Shown piece after piece: positions 24,188 through 36,262 of a stretch of 64,000 bases of DNA. The translations under genes and the position numbers were made by a program. A model generated the notes under the pieces. That model searched no databases and had not been told where the DNA came from. It saw nothing but the letters and a program-made list of their open reading frames with translations. Each line of letters opens with the position of its first letter. Within the stretch, counting starts at the first letter, position 1. The DNA comes from Monoplex corrugatus (taxonomy: Eukaryota; Mollusca; Gastropoda; Littorinimorpha; Ranellidae): NCBI GenBank assembly GCA_030674185.1, contig CM060308.1, positions 34,634,589 through 34,698,588 on the forward strand, written 5' to 3'.

Positions 24188-24929
24188 ACTAGACGTGTGC
24201 GTTTTTCAGTAGAACCCAGAAAGAATGAGCGCGCAAATTTGCTTACAGACAGTGATAGGTCTGACCATAGATTTCTGGCGCTATTTCTTTCACACCGTGA
24301 GAGAGGCCAAGCATGGGATAGCAGTCATGCAGTTTCCATTAGCACCATCCTTTCCTTCTCATCTTTTGTTCTCATTCTCAGCAAGGTTCAAGTAACTTAC
24401 ATAGATCTACCGGATCTCCTAGTCAAGGCCCCAGTTACCACGTGCCAGCCCGGAGTGTAATCAACTGTTTAGGGGTGAAGGGATGAGGTTATCAATCTGT
24501 AATTTAGATCTGCGCACGAAGTCAGGGGCTCTCAACAGTAATAATGCAGCGTGTGTGTATGACAAACTGTCGTGAAATAAAGACTTCTGATCAAGTGTTC
24601 ATACTATTTGATAAATAGTCTTGAACACAAACTGATGTCCCCCTGTCCAAACTTTGGTTATGCCCCAGGCAGGAGACAACCAGGACTGCGGAGATAGTGG
24701 GGGTGTACTGATTCCCATTGAAGGGGGACCAAGCTGTAATTTCTCTAAAATTACATCATGCTTTTCCTGTAAGAAAAGTCAACAGAAAGCATAAGATGAC
24801 TACCTTCACCCCCTAAAATGAACTCACAAAACCCATTTCCTCATACACGTCATGTGTTACGTAGGAAAACGTTCGAGTTCTGGGGAGCTGTGTGGACGGA
24901 ATTTTTTTCAATTTCTTCCCAGTTATTAA

Positions 24930-25061
24930 GAAGTGTGTTTTGTTCGACACTGTTAGCGTGTTTGTTTACTACCCTCAGCCACGTGCTTTTCTTTATTTAG
25001 TTTAGCCCCGCCCATGCTTACTGCGCATGCGTCCCGATCCATTGGATCGGATGTTACCCCT
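24930..25061 (-). promoter_or_regulatory. Promoter-like right end of the TTAA transposon
   Basis: Read on the minus strand from the right terminus: ATCCAATGGATC (CCAAT box), CGCATGCGCAG (NRF1-like palindrome), GGGCGGGGC (GC box) and GCACGTGGC (E-box) within about 100 bp. They lie upstream of the minus-strand gene fragment. The opposite end has TATATAAGG at about 22935-22943 on the plus strand. Confidence 0.5.
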
Positions 25062-25298
25062 TTAAGACTTCAGTGTGTGGCATACAATGGTTCACTTTGT
25101 TGCACTGAACCATCACAGACACATCAATCTTAAGCTCATGACTCTTGTCTATCACACCAGTGGCCTTGCATTTCCTTTCTGAATTTGCTTCTCTTCCACA
25201 CACACACACACACACATACACACACACACACACAAACATGTGCGCGCACACAAACACACACAAACATGTGCGTGTGCACACACACACACAAACACACA

Positions 25299-25341
<43 letters not shown>

Positions 25342-25691
25342 TCTCCCAACAAAAGAATAAACAAGAAAAACCGTTGCAACTGCCTCCCCTATATAACAAC
25401 ACCATTACAAAACAATGTTGGCCAGTCCTCCTGCAAGCAGTGGCCTGAAAAAGATTAGCAGCATACCACAAGGGCTGACAGCATTAACACCATGCCACAA
25501 AAATAGCCACCATCTAAACTTGGCAGCTTATTCACATTCCTTCTGCATATCTTCCGCGCCACTTCCTAAAAACCACAACACTAAAGCGGACATGACGGCA
25601 AAATACAGCAGTGCTAGCACTGCACAGAAATTCCAAGAAATGAATGAACATCATGTCTTTAAATAAAACTGACAAAGTCCCACAGGACATG

Positions 25692-25881
25692 TTTAACCCT
25701 TTGAATCAGGCATGCTGTACATCAGCATCCTGTATTGCCAACCATGCTAACAAAGCAAGAACTTAACCCTTTGGTTCCCTCACCTTATCCACCAGCTTAC
25801 AGCTGGAAGCTGATGGATAGGGTGAGGAAGTCAAAGGGTTGTTTTTGCAGTTGCTGGATAGGTTATGAGAGTCAAAGGGTT
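25692..25881. mobile_element. Palindromic TTAA MITE, copy 3
   Basis: Paralogue of copy 2 in duplication copy B, without the LINE tail. The inner arms CCACCAGCTTACAGCTGGAA form the palindrome centre. Confidence 0.8.
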
Positions 25882-26684
25882 AACCCTTTCACTGCCAGTG
25901 GTACAGCACTAGGCCTGCAGCACAAACCAGCTCTGCAGCAATGCACTGCTGCCAGAAACCAGCAGTGCAGCAGAGAAGAAAATAGGGACATCTTTACCTA
26001 CCTTAAATGGCTATGACTTAGTGTCCACTCATTCACAATCATTCATGGCTCATTTTAGAGGAAAATGAAACCTGTATACAGAGAAATGATCAATTTTCAT
26101 GTACTGGTCTGGCAAGTTCTGAAATCAGATGAGAAAGTACTATCTTGACTAGTTTCAGACTCTGACTGAAAAACACTGCCACTGTCAAAGTCGTTATCAA
26201 CAGGCCGTGAAAATTCTTTGCCATTGTCACTGTCAACAACAAATATTCTAAGAGGCAAATTGTCAACAGAATTCATGATCGGCACTAGTGCAGAGTTATG
26301 TGATCCCTTTCTGATAGATCTAGGGTTTCCTGAAGTACTGGCCATGTCTATACTCATGTTGACTCAGGAAAACTTGTGAAAAGCTGTTGTCAAAATGAAC
26401 AGAGCTGATGTCTGTGCCAAGTGAAAGACAAAGCCTCTGCTGTCATGTGACAAACAGGAGGAGCTTCCGTCTTCTCTTTTACAATAGATCAATCAAGTTT
26501 TATAACCCTACTGTGTGGCGGCACTGCATGGCACCTGAAGCATTTTCCATGCAGGTCGCTGTGTGGTGCCTGAAGCATTTTGTCTACAAGTTGCCATGGG
26601 GAGCCTGAAGTATTAAAAAGGTTAAAAGATTCTCATTTCTTTTCAGTCACTAGATTTGTGGACTGGAGCGGAAATAATAAGTCA

Positions 26685-26848
26685 TTAACCCCATGACTCC
26701 TGCACCCTGTCCACCAGCTTCCTGCACTGTCAACTATGCTAGGAAAGCATTATAAAATTAACCCTTTGACTCCATCACACAATCCATCAGTTGCCTGCAG
26801 GAAGCTGGTGGACAGGGTGAGGAAATCAGAGTAAGTCAAAGCGTTAAC
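26685..26848. mobile_element. Palindromic TTAA MITE, copy 4
   Basis: TTAACCCCATGACTCCTGCA at the left and GTCAAAGCGTTAA at the right. The inner TTAACCCTTTGACTCCATCA pairs with GGTGGACAGGGTGAGG. Confidence 0.75.
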
Positions 26849-27038
26849 AGTAACACTGGAATGGAAGTACTTGCCACGCTAAATGAGATGAGTAGTGAAA
26901 GCACTTCATGAAAAGACTTAAAATGGGAGCTGATCTAAAACGGAAACTGAGTTAAGAGCAATGCTGATATCAGCACACACAACATTCCACTTGCTTTTGC
27001 TGTTTGTACTTCACCTCCCACTGCAAACCATAACCTAC

Positions 27039-27160
27039 CAAAGCTTTGTGCTGCACAGCCAGACTCCGGTACATTTCTGTCGTTGTGTCAAAGCGAGACT
27101 GCATCTCACGCTTCTGGTCCTCCCACGATTCCTTCTCTTGACGGCGTTCCTTCTCTGCCT
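27039..27160 (-). CDS. NIN: NIN exon 15: coiled coil
   Basis: The acceptor is cactctctcag and the donor is GCTTTG|GTAGGT. It is 122 nt, phase 1 to 0. In the frame set by exon 14 it reads EAEKERRQEKESWEDQKREM then QSRFDTTTEMYRSLAVQHKA. The frame opened by an ATG on this strand is a different, non-coding frame; the joined phase identifies the right one. Confidence 0.75.
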
Positions 27161-27639
27161 CTGAGAGAGTGAAGAATTAGTTGTCAGCACTTCAAGACAC
27201 CACTCCTGAACGTATCTCATTAAACATCACTACATATAGTCTAACACCAAATAAGAATTATTCCCTTGTCAATTCTACAGCACCTGTAAATGTATGGTAT
27301 CTTGCATACCACACTCATACTAATGTTATAGTCAGGTAAACTCAACAAAGATGTAACATTTATGCACACTGTCATCTCAATCATACAGCATAACAGATGA
27401 AACACTTAAACTTTAGCATGCACATGTATATCTTGCATTGCCGACAAAGCCGCTCTTAGTATGTGAATACATGTGGTACATTACCAAAACAATTTACAAA
27501 AAAACCCAAAAAAACATCCTCACCATATTATGGTGTGCATATTAAGAATGTTCAAACATGTCAGAAGAGTGATGCAACCTTCGAATGCACATGCATCATT
27601 CATATTCAGACCAGGCAGAATGACAAATTTTACATGAAG

Positions 27640-27800
27640 AAACAGTTTCAGTTTCACTTTCTCCAGATGACGTCTCCCTGCTTGGAAAGAATTCCATATG
27701 CACTAATGTCACAGGTGCCATGTGATGGTGATCATGGCACAAGCCTTAAGCCTGCACTTAAACCCATGAGCTGGCCAGGTCCTGAGGTCCTAACTAGCCT
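27640..27800. repeat. Interspersed repeat S3, copy 2 (partial)
   Basis: CAGTTTCAGTTTCACTTTCT, ATATGCACTAATGTCACAGG, GATCATGGCACAAGCCTTAA and GAGCTGGCCAGGTCCTGAGG match 21607-21780. Confidence 0.78.
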
Positions 27801-28030
27801 ATGTATTTGTATTACCTAACCAAAAATTTCTTTAATACTGTATTGTATTGGTCTATCACTGGAACAACCTTCGTTACATGTACGAACAGATAAATAAAAT
27901 AGATAAATAATTCAAGGTCTGTATCACAACACAACTAGCCACTCAGTATACACTTGTCTCACATCACAGAAAGCCTCCCAGAGTGTGTATTTACTTTTTT
28001 TTGTTATGTAAAGAAACAGACTGTACAGAC

Positions 28031-28118
28031 CTGCCATGATTCTGTCTGCCAGCTGTGTTCGTTGCATGAGGGCTTCTTGTAGTGAGATGGCGTGACGCTG
28101 AGTCTCTAACAGGCTCAC
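28031..28118 (-). CDS. NIN: NIN exon 14: exon whose 5' end seeded a 71-bp minisatellite
   Basis: The acceptor is ttgtgtgtag|GTGAGC and the donor is GGCAG|GTCTGT. It is 88 nt, phase 0 to 1, reading VSLLETQRHAISLQEALMQR then TQLADRIMA. The first 39 nt of this exon and its acceptor make up the unit that is tandemly repeated about 26 times directly upstream (28080-29911), so the true acceptor is the last of a long series of near-identical ones. The 1-nt overhang G plus AG of the next exon gives a Glu codon. Confidence 0.78.
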
Positions 28119-29911
28119 CTACACACAACAACAGTAACAGTGTAACAATGTAGTGAGATGGCGTGACGCTGAGTGTCCAACAGGCTCACCTACACACAAC
28201 AACAGTAACAGTGTAACAATGTAGTGAGATGGCGTGACGCTGAGTCTCTAACAGGCTCACCTACACACAACAACAGTAACAGTGTATCAATGTAGTGAGA
28301 TGGCGTGACGCTGAGTCTCTAACAGGCTCACCTACACACAACAACAGTAACAGTGTAACAATGTAGTGAGATGGCGTGACGCTGAGTGTCCAACAGGCTC
28401 ACCTACACACAACAACAGTAACAGTGTAACAATGTAGTGAGATGGCGTGACGCTGAGTCTCTAACAGGCTCACCTACACACAACAACAGTAACAGTGTAA
28501 CAATGTAGTGAGATGGCGTGACGCTGAGTGTCCAACAGGCTCACCTACACACAACAACAGTAACAGTGTATCAATGTAGTGAGATGGCGTGACGCTGAGT
28601 CTCTAACAGGCTCACCTACACACAACAACAATAACAGTGTAACAATGTAGTGAGATGGGTGACACTGAGTGTCCAACAGGCTCACCTACACACAACAACA
28701 GTAACAGTGTATCAATGTAGTGAGATGGCGTGACGCTGAGTTCCAACAGGCTCACCAACACACAACAACGTAACAGTGTAACAATGTAGTGAGATGGCGT
28801 GACGCTGAGTCTCCAAAAGGCTCACCTACACACAACAACAGTAACAGTGTATCAATGTAGTGAGATGGTGTGACGCTGAATCTCTAACAGGCTCACCTAC
28901 ACACAACAACAGTAACAGTGTAACAATGTAGTGAGATGGCGTGACGCTGAGTGTCCAACAGGCTCACCTACACACAACAACAGTAACAGTGTAACAATGT
29001 AGTGAGATGGCGTGACGCTGAGTGTCCAACAGGCTCACCTACACACAACAACAATAACAGTGTAACAATGTAGTGAGATGGCGTGACGCTGAGTGTCCAA
29101 AAGGCTCACCTACACACAACAACAGTAACAGTGTATCAATGTAGTGAGATGGCGTGACGCTGAGTGTCCAACAGGCTCACCTACACACAACAACAGTAAC
29201 AGTGTAACAATGTAGTGAGATGGCGTGACACTGAGTCTCCAAAAGGCTCACCAACACACAACAACAATAACAGTGTATCAATGTAGTGAGATGGCGTGAC
29301 GCTGAGTGTCCAACAAGCTCACCTACACACAACAACAGTAACAGTGTAACAATGTAGTGAGATGGCGTGACGCTGAGTGTCCAACAGGCTCACCTACACA
29401 CAACAACAGTAACAGTGTAACAATGTAGTGAGATGGCGTGACGCTGAGTGTCCAACAGGCTCACCTACACACAACAACAGTAACAGTGTAACAATGTAGT
29501 GAGATGGCGTGATGCTGAGTGTCCAACAGGCTCACCTACACACAACAACAGTAACAGTGTATCAATGTAGTGAGATGGTGTGACGCTGGTGTCCAACAGG
29601 CTCACCTACACACAACACCAGTAACAGTGTATCAATGTAGTGAGATGGTGTGACGCTGTCTCCAATAGGCTCACCTACACACAACAACAGTAACAGTGTA
29701 TCAATGTAGTGAGATGGTGTGACGCTGAGTGTCCAAAGGCTCACCTACACACAACACAGTAACTGTATCAATGTAGTGAGATGGTGTGACGCTGTCTCCA
29801 ATAGCTCACCTACACACAACAACAGTAACAGTGTATCAATGTAGTGAGATGGCGTGACGCTGAGTCTCTAACAGGCTCACCAACACACAACAACAGTAAC
29901 AGTGTATCACA
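28080..29911. repeat. 71-bp minisatellite made from an exon 5' end plus its splice acceptor
   Basis: About 26 tandem units with a 71-bp period (unit starts at 28080, 28151, 28222, 28293) occupy the intron directly upstream of NIN exon 14. On the minus strand each unit contains a T/G-rich tract, TGTGTGTAG acceptor, GTGAGC and the first 39 nt of the exon. The first unit is the exon itself. Two main unit types differ at the GAGTCTCTAAC / GAGTGTCCAAC position (LETQ versus LDTQ if translated) and are interspersed. A few units toward 29600-29810 carry small deletions. Confidence 0.95.
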
Positions 29912-31418
<1,507 letters not shown>

Positions 31419-31419
31419 T

Positions 31420-31930
31420 CGTTCGTTATTTCTCTTAACGTCTATTCACATATGTGCTTTTAGACGGAAAAAAAATAAAAAAAATAAAAAAGGTGCGTAA
31501 GGAATGAATGAATCTATGTAATCATGAAGGCATTGTATCAATTAAGATAACAATTAATGTAACATCAAACAAATTAACGAACAAAAGAAAAACAATCAGA
31601 ACATTATATCAGTCAGGCTTCATCGGATTTCTTGGGGCTGTGTGGGAGTTACAGGTATAAAACAGTTGGGCTGAATCAAAGGAAACGACCTACAGGACTG
31701 TGCAGTAAATCTAGCAATGTGTAAATACAGAGTGAAATCAGTATGTTTCTGTTTTAAGTTTGTAAAATGACGCAGGGAAATACGGTCGCATTCGCTGACA
31801 ACATAAAAGGTGATGAACTGTTATAAAATCATCACAGATACATTTGATGATTTTACTAAATTTAGTTCGAAGTGAATTGAGAGTTAATCTGTAAGCTAAA
31901 GTTATCTCTTGTCTTGTAAAACCCTGGTAA
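31420..31930 (-). mobile_element. Degenerate copy of the RNase H-type LINE 3' end
   Basis: The edge GTTCGTTCGTT...TTAACGTCTATTCAC...TTTTAGACGG (31419-31468) matches the 3'-end motif at 12513-12558 and at 381-428. The following 450 bp are AT-rich and resemble the 3' part of the 12.5-14 kb element only loosely (ACAGGACTGTG). As at the other copies, the tail abuts a microsatellite, here (GA)n(GT)n. Confidence 0.55.
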
Positions 31931-32034
31931 TTTACCGAGAAGGGGGAAGGTCACATTGCGCGTTTACTTTGTTTTCTAATATAGCATTCATTTCATGTTC
32001 AGAGAGTGGTAAATCAAGTTTAGTACTGTCAGCC

Positions 32035-32091
<57 letters not shown>

Positions 32092-32106
32092 TGTGTGTGT
32101 AGTGTG

Positions 32107-32152
<46 letters not shown>
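32035..32152. repeat. (TG)n microsatellite
   Basis: About 115 bp of TG with a few TA/GG breaks. Confidence 0.94.
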
Positions 32153-32459
32153 TGGACCTAATATTAAACCTTACTGAAGTCAGTGGCTTAGGCCTACTGC
32201 TATGGCAATCAGCTTGAAACCTTGCACAGAATGCCAGGTGTGACTTTCATGATTACAAAGATCACAGCCATAGTCAAGGTTACTGCTGCATTCCTGTGAT
32301 GAATCCACCGTGCTACACATGAAGCCTGCTTATTTTAATTTCTAACCATCCAAAAACTACTACTGCAACTGTTCAACTAAATGTGTCAGGCCAAACAGCC
32401 ATGACACACAATAACAGCATTCACATTAGAATTACACAACAGCTCACCTACAAATATAA

Positions 32460-32695
32460 ACAGCATTTCATATTAGGAACCAGAAAAAACATGAAAGAAG
32501 AATAGAAACGTGTATTTAATACAACAAAACATGACAGGTGCAAATTTTCGGCCAACTGGCCTTTGTCAAGCGTAAGATTACAAACAAATACTAGATACAA
32601 AAAATTTGAGAAAAAGCCTGAAACTTCCCTGCTGCTGACTTCAATGTGAGAAAAGTGGGCAGTCACACTTGTTTTGGATTTCATATTAGGCTTAC
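32460..32695 (-). repeat. Interspersed repeat R2, copy 1 (GGCCAACTGGCC family)
   Basis: Contains GGAACCAGAAAAA, TGTATTTAATACAACA, AATTTTCGGCCAACTGGCCT, TTGTCAAGCGTAAGAT, TGAAACTTCCCTGCTGCTG and AGTCACACTTGTTTTGGAT. The same blocks recur at 52205-52435, 55779-56010 and 60693-61040. No frame. Confidence 0.85.
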
Positions 32696-32881
32696 ATAAA
32701 ACGAAAACACATTTTAAACAAAGAATATACATATACTCCAATGCACTTCATGAAACAAACAGAAATCCCAAAATAATCTAAGAATTCAGACTGCAATCAT
32801 AGGAACACAACAGACAAAAGGAAAAAAAAAATCAACCCCCTGACATCTCCCCCCATGTTCTTGTCCTCTCCAACATCCTAC

Positions 32882-32998
32882 CTGCAGTCCAGTGAAGGTT
32901 TCCAGCTCCACCATGTTGCCTGCCTTGTGTTTCAGTTGCTCCACCTCCCTCACTAGTTGTGACTGCCCTGCCGCCATGTCAGTGCTCGTCTTCAGCAG
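32882..32998 (-). CDS. NIN: NIN exon 13: coiled coil, symmetric phase 0
   Basis: The acceptor is cttgtgttcag and the donor is CTGCAG|GTAGGA. It is 39 codons: LLKTSTDMAAGQSQLVREVE then QLKHKAGNMVELETFTGLQ. A tRNA-derived SINE begins only about 30 bp upstream of its acceptor (33026), inside the polypyrimidine/branch-site neighbourhood. Confidence 0.75.
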
Positions 32999-33025
32999 CT
33001 GAACACAAGAATGCAAACATGACCA

Positions 33026-33446
33026 GTTGCTGTGGTGAAGTGGTTAGTGCAACGGACTATCAACTGGAAGGTTGTGGGTTCAAATCCCCATCAATCCCCT
33101 CAAAAATCACTGTGGGGATTTTTCAGCTCCTGCCCAGAGTTGAGCGTGCTATGGGCTCATTGGGAAGACTGGGACCACACAGTTGAGTCTCATCCACTTC
33201 ACGGATGCGTCATTGAGGGTGTTGCTCAAATCTTCTGACCAGCACCGCGGGTGTCTGTATCTCTTGGGCCTGGTTGATGCCAGGATATATCATGATGGTA
33301 AGCGTAGAGTACAGCCCTGTCATGCAGTCTCAATCCTTGATGGAACTTCACAGCATCATGATTATCGACATCATCATAACTGTATTGTAAAAACTGTGCC
33401 AGCTTCTGTGGCCAGAAAGGTGTAGAAAATGGAATGAAAAAAAAAA
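33026..33446 (+). mobile_element. tRNA-derived SINE S1, plus strand
   Basis: The tRNA-like head has box A TGGTGAAGTGGTTAGTGC and box B GGGTTCAAATCCC. A roughly 350-bp body follows with GTTGAGCGTGCTATGGGCTC and CATCCACTTCACGGATG, ending near an A-run at about 33436. A second, inverted copy is at 42942-43392. Confidence 0.85.
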
Positions 33447-33594
33447 AGGTGAGCACAGAGGTAACCTCCCTGAGTGCGATGATCTTTAAAAGAAAATGAA
33501 AACACACACACACACACACACACATGAGATCCACTATATATAAGAGACTTGACATATCTAGTCTCATTTTCCATGGGCCACCTGGTGAATGCAG

Positions 33595-33697
33595 CTTGTG
33601 GAGAGGTTGGGGGGGGGGAGGGGGGAGGGGGCAGGACTGAATGTGCACCAAGGTTTCTGTTTTAATTTTAATATGCTCTACAAATTGTGACAGTAGC

Positions 33698-33740
<43 letters not shown>

Positions 33741-34005
33741 CGTCAAAAAGGTATGCTCAATACTTATCTACTGCAATCAATTCAGCTTACCCAATGAAAT
33801 GTATGCATGTTTACAAATCTTTGAAAGAAACTGTGTCTCCTAATTTGTTTTTGTTTTGCTTTGTTTTGTTTTACATATATTCTTTTTTGTTAGTTTGTTT
33901 TGTTGTACAGAGAATTTCGGAAGAAAATGCACAAAGTATTGTAAATTTCTTTTGTTTCATCTTCTCCTCCATCTGCCCCCCCCCCCCCCCCCCCCCCCCC
34001 CCTCC
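33595..34005. repeat. Mixed simple repeats: poly-G, (AAC)n, poly-C
   Basis: G-rich run 33609-33632, (AAC)n at 33696-33740, and a pure C run of about 26 at 33977-34002. A matching G run is at 12563-12587. Confidence 0.92.
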
Positions 34006-34125
34006 AGCATCTTACAAATTTGAAGCAAAGTTACACTCACTGTAACTGGCATCAATGTGTAAAGCTTTGAAAAGTTCTAAACAAAATTAGTACCAGTACC
34101 ACTGCTTCTCATAAGCAGATCATTT

Positions 34126-34301
34126 AACCTTTTGACTCCCGCACCCTATCCACCACCTTAAAAAAATTAACCCTTTGATCCCTCACTTCCTGCAGGAAGC
34201 TGGTGGATAGTGTGAAGGAATCAAAGGATTAAGTTTTAGCTTTGTTAGCATGGCTGACAATGCAGGATGTTGGCAGACAGGGTGTGGGAGTCAAAGGGTT
34301 A
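34126..34301. mobile_element. Palindromic TTAA MITE, copy 5
   Basis: TTAACCTTTTGACTCCCGCA at the left and GGGAGTCAAAGGGTTAA at the right. The inner arms are CACTTCCTGCAGGAAGCTGG. It lies about 150 bp from NIN exon 12. Confidence 0.8.
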
Positions 34302-34453
34302 AGGGTTTGTAACATGTCTTATATTTACTACACCGGGAACCTCTTTTTTTTTTTTCTACAAAGAATCCAGACTCATGCTAATGAAGAGGCATTCTCCAGT
34401 CAGTAATCTGTGTACAATGAAGCATCCTAAAAAGTCACAGCTACAACACATAC

Positions 34454-34522
34454 TTTGTCTGTGGTTCTTTGCAGAAGGTTCTGCAGTTTCTTCTTCTCCT
34501 CCCACAGTTCATGCATCTGGTC
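34454..34522 (-). CDS. NIN: NIN exon 12: 23-codon micro-module, symmetric phase 0
   Basis: The acceptor is tatgtgtttcag and the donor is GACAAA|GTATGT. It is only 69 nt: DQMHELWEEKKKLQNLLQRT then TDK. It is the shortest exon of the set. Both flanks are consensus splice sites and the frame matches both neighbours, so it is likely real despite its size. A (CA)n tract follows within 20 bp on the + strand. Confidence 0.72.
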
Positions 34523-34544
34523 CTGAAACACATATGCAGGCATG

Positions 34545-34715
34545 CATGCACACACACAGACACACACACACACACATGCACACACACACATACACATGCA
34601 TATGCACACACACATACACACACAACACACAGAGACACAGAACACCAGAACACACACGCACACACACACACACAAACATACATATACACACACACACACA
34701 CACAAACACACACAT
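34545..34715. repeat. (CA)n microsatellite next to NIN exon 12
   Basis: Imperfect CA with CATG and CATA interruptions. It lies upstream of the exon 12 acceptor on the gene strand. Confidence 0.9.
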
Positions 34716-35196
34716 GTGATATAAATAAACAGTTCATATTAAATCAAAATGAATGATGCCCATTTACTGTTTTGCATCTTACTGGTCTGAAAAATAACCT
34801 GAATATAGAAAGATACGATCATTTATGAAATTCAACAACCAGCTAATCCTTGATGATATACATTAGCATTCTGGGTCATTATGACGTCTAAAATCTGTCC
34901 AAATCCATTCAGACTTTGCCATTCATGACCACTTACCACAACAGATCACTCACCCTATTTCCCTACAACTTTGCTCATAAACAGTTATAAATCCTACCTC
35001 ACACATTTGGGATAAGGAAAATGATAGATATATTCTTGTTGTATAAAATTTTCCACTTTGGGGTAAGGAAGAATGACAAAACACTTTCTTGTTGTATAAA
35101 TTTCTCATCATAACAAGACTATGCACAGCAGGAGCAGACACCTTTTTTTCACAGAAATGGAATACAAAAACCAAATGGTTGTGTTTTGTCACGTAC

Positions 35197-35304
35197 CTGA
35201 TCTTCTCTTTCTCGTTCTGCCTGCTCTTTGTCTGAGCGCTGCCTGAGGACTCGAACCATCTCCTCCAGATTGCCATTGGTCTGTCGCAATACCTCGCATT
35301 CCTC
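35197..35304 (-). CDS. NIN: NIN exon 11: coiled coil, symmetric phase 0
   Basis: The acceptor is ctaaaaacag and the donor is GATCAG|GTACGT (near consensus). It is 36 codons: EECEVLRQTNGNLEEMVRVL then a very charged RQRSDKEQAEREREDQ. Confidence 0.75.
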
Positions 35305-35839
35305 CTGTTTTTAGATTCAGAGAATAATGGTCAATCTGTGACAAAAATCCAAGCAACTGCTAATTTAAAAAAAAGTTCTCAACATCTGACAATTTTGATT
35401 TCCACTGGCAGAGACAGTTACAAAAAAAAAGCTACTTTTACTCTGACCATACAGATAATCAACATTCATAAATTGATACTGTCACTTTGATCCACACATT
35501 GAAACACACTATTCTTGTGATCTTAACATTCACATACCCCAGACAGCTACTTGCAGTGGATCCTGGCATACTGTGGTATCCAAAAAAATGAAAAGGCAGA
35601 CAAAATGGCGAAACTGGGAGTACAGCAAGAACAAAGACAACATTAACAACTTTGTTTAGAGCAGCTGAACACAGCATCAGCTTTTTCTGACTCACAGGTG
35701 CACTACACTGTGGGATCATACAATTTACAAAAGAGAATTTAGAACATAAATATATTGACATGGAGATGATTTGATATTAACAATCAGGCTTAAAAATAAA
35801 AGCAATGGCTGGAAGGCAAGCAAGTAAATCCGTCCATAC

Positions 35840-35932
35840 CTTAAGCTGCTGAAATTCAAACTGAGCGGTGCGGGCCTCCTGCAGCTGATGGTGGAGCTGT
35901 GTGATCTGTGCCTGCAGCTGGTCCAGGTTTTC
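35840..35932 (-). CDS. NIN: NIN exon 10: short coiled coil, symmetric phase 0
   Basis: The acceptor is gcttgtgtcag and the donor is CTTAAG|GTATGG. It is 31 codons: ENLDQLQAQITQLHHQLQEA followed by RTAQFEFQQLK. Regular Leu/Ile spacing supports a continuous rod with its neighbours. Confidence 0.75.
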
Positions 35933-36074
35933 CTGACACAAGCACACATCACAGCTCTGGGTCACACTCCAGCACAACTGATCAACAGCTGAATGTTGTT
36001 TCTCATGACTCATTTTTGACTACACACACCAGCACTCTCTATCTCTCTCTGTCACTCCCTCTCTCTCACAAACA

Positions 36075-36262
<188 letters not shown>

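Larger units (their letters stand above)
22922..25061 (-). mobile_element. TTAA-flanked DNA transposon (Kolobok- or piggyBac-like), 2140 bp
   Basis: Flanked by direct TTAA at 22918-22921 and 25062-25065. Terminal inverted repeats are AGGGGCAGCA (left) and AGGGGTAACA (right, complement). The duplicated locus at about 19955-19966 lacks it and reads CTGTTAGGACTTCAG, so boundaries are set by an empty site. No transposase is seen. It carries a frameshifted minus-strand gene (23545-24187). AGGGG termini with TTAA fit Kolobok better than piggyBac (usually CCC), but this is inference. Confidence 0.88.
22300..26600. repeat. Segmental duplication, copy B, split by the TTAA transposon
   Basis: The left part (22300-22921) and right part (25066-26600) together match copy A. 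The break is the 2140-bp TTAA element. CA tracts differ greatly in length and phase between copies, as expected of microsatellites. Copies A and B are separated by about 700 bp holding a SINE. Confidence 0.9.

Noticed and set aside
22922..25061. LTR retrotransposon or LINE in copy B
   Set aside because: Short inverted (not direct) ends, TTAA target duplication and no RT or integrase point to a DNA transposon.
27035..27220. Arg-rich 61-codon minus-strand frame as the exon 15 product
   Set aside because: It uses a frame out of phase with exon 14. The phase-correct frame gives a coiled coil and matches both neighbours.
28080..29911. CRISPR-like or coding tandem repeat
   Set aside because: The unit is 71 bp (not a codon multiple), has stops at unit junctions and is explained by an intron acceptor plus exon start.
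33026..33110. Functional tRNA gene
   Set aside because: Box A and box B are present but the cloverleaf is not maintained and a long SINE body follows, with an inverted second copy at 43392. The same reasoning applies to 22165-22238 and 52018-52090.
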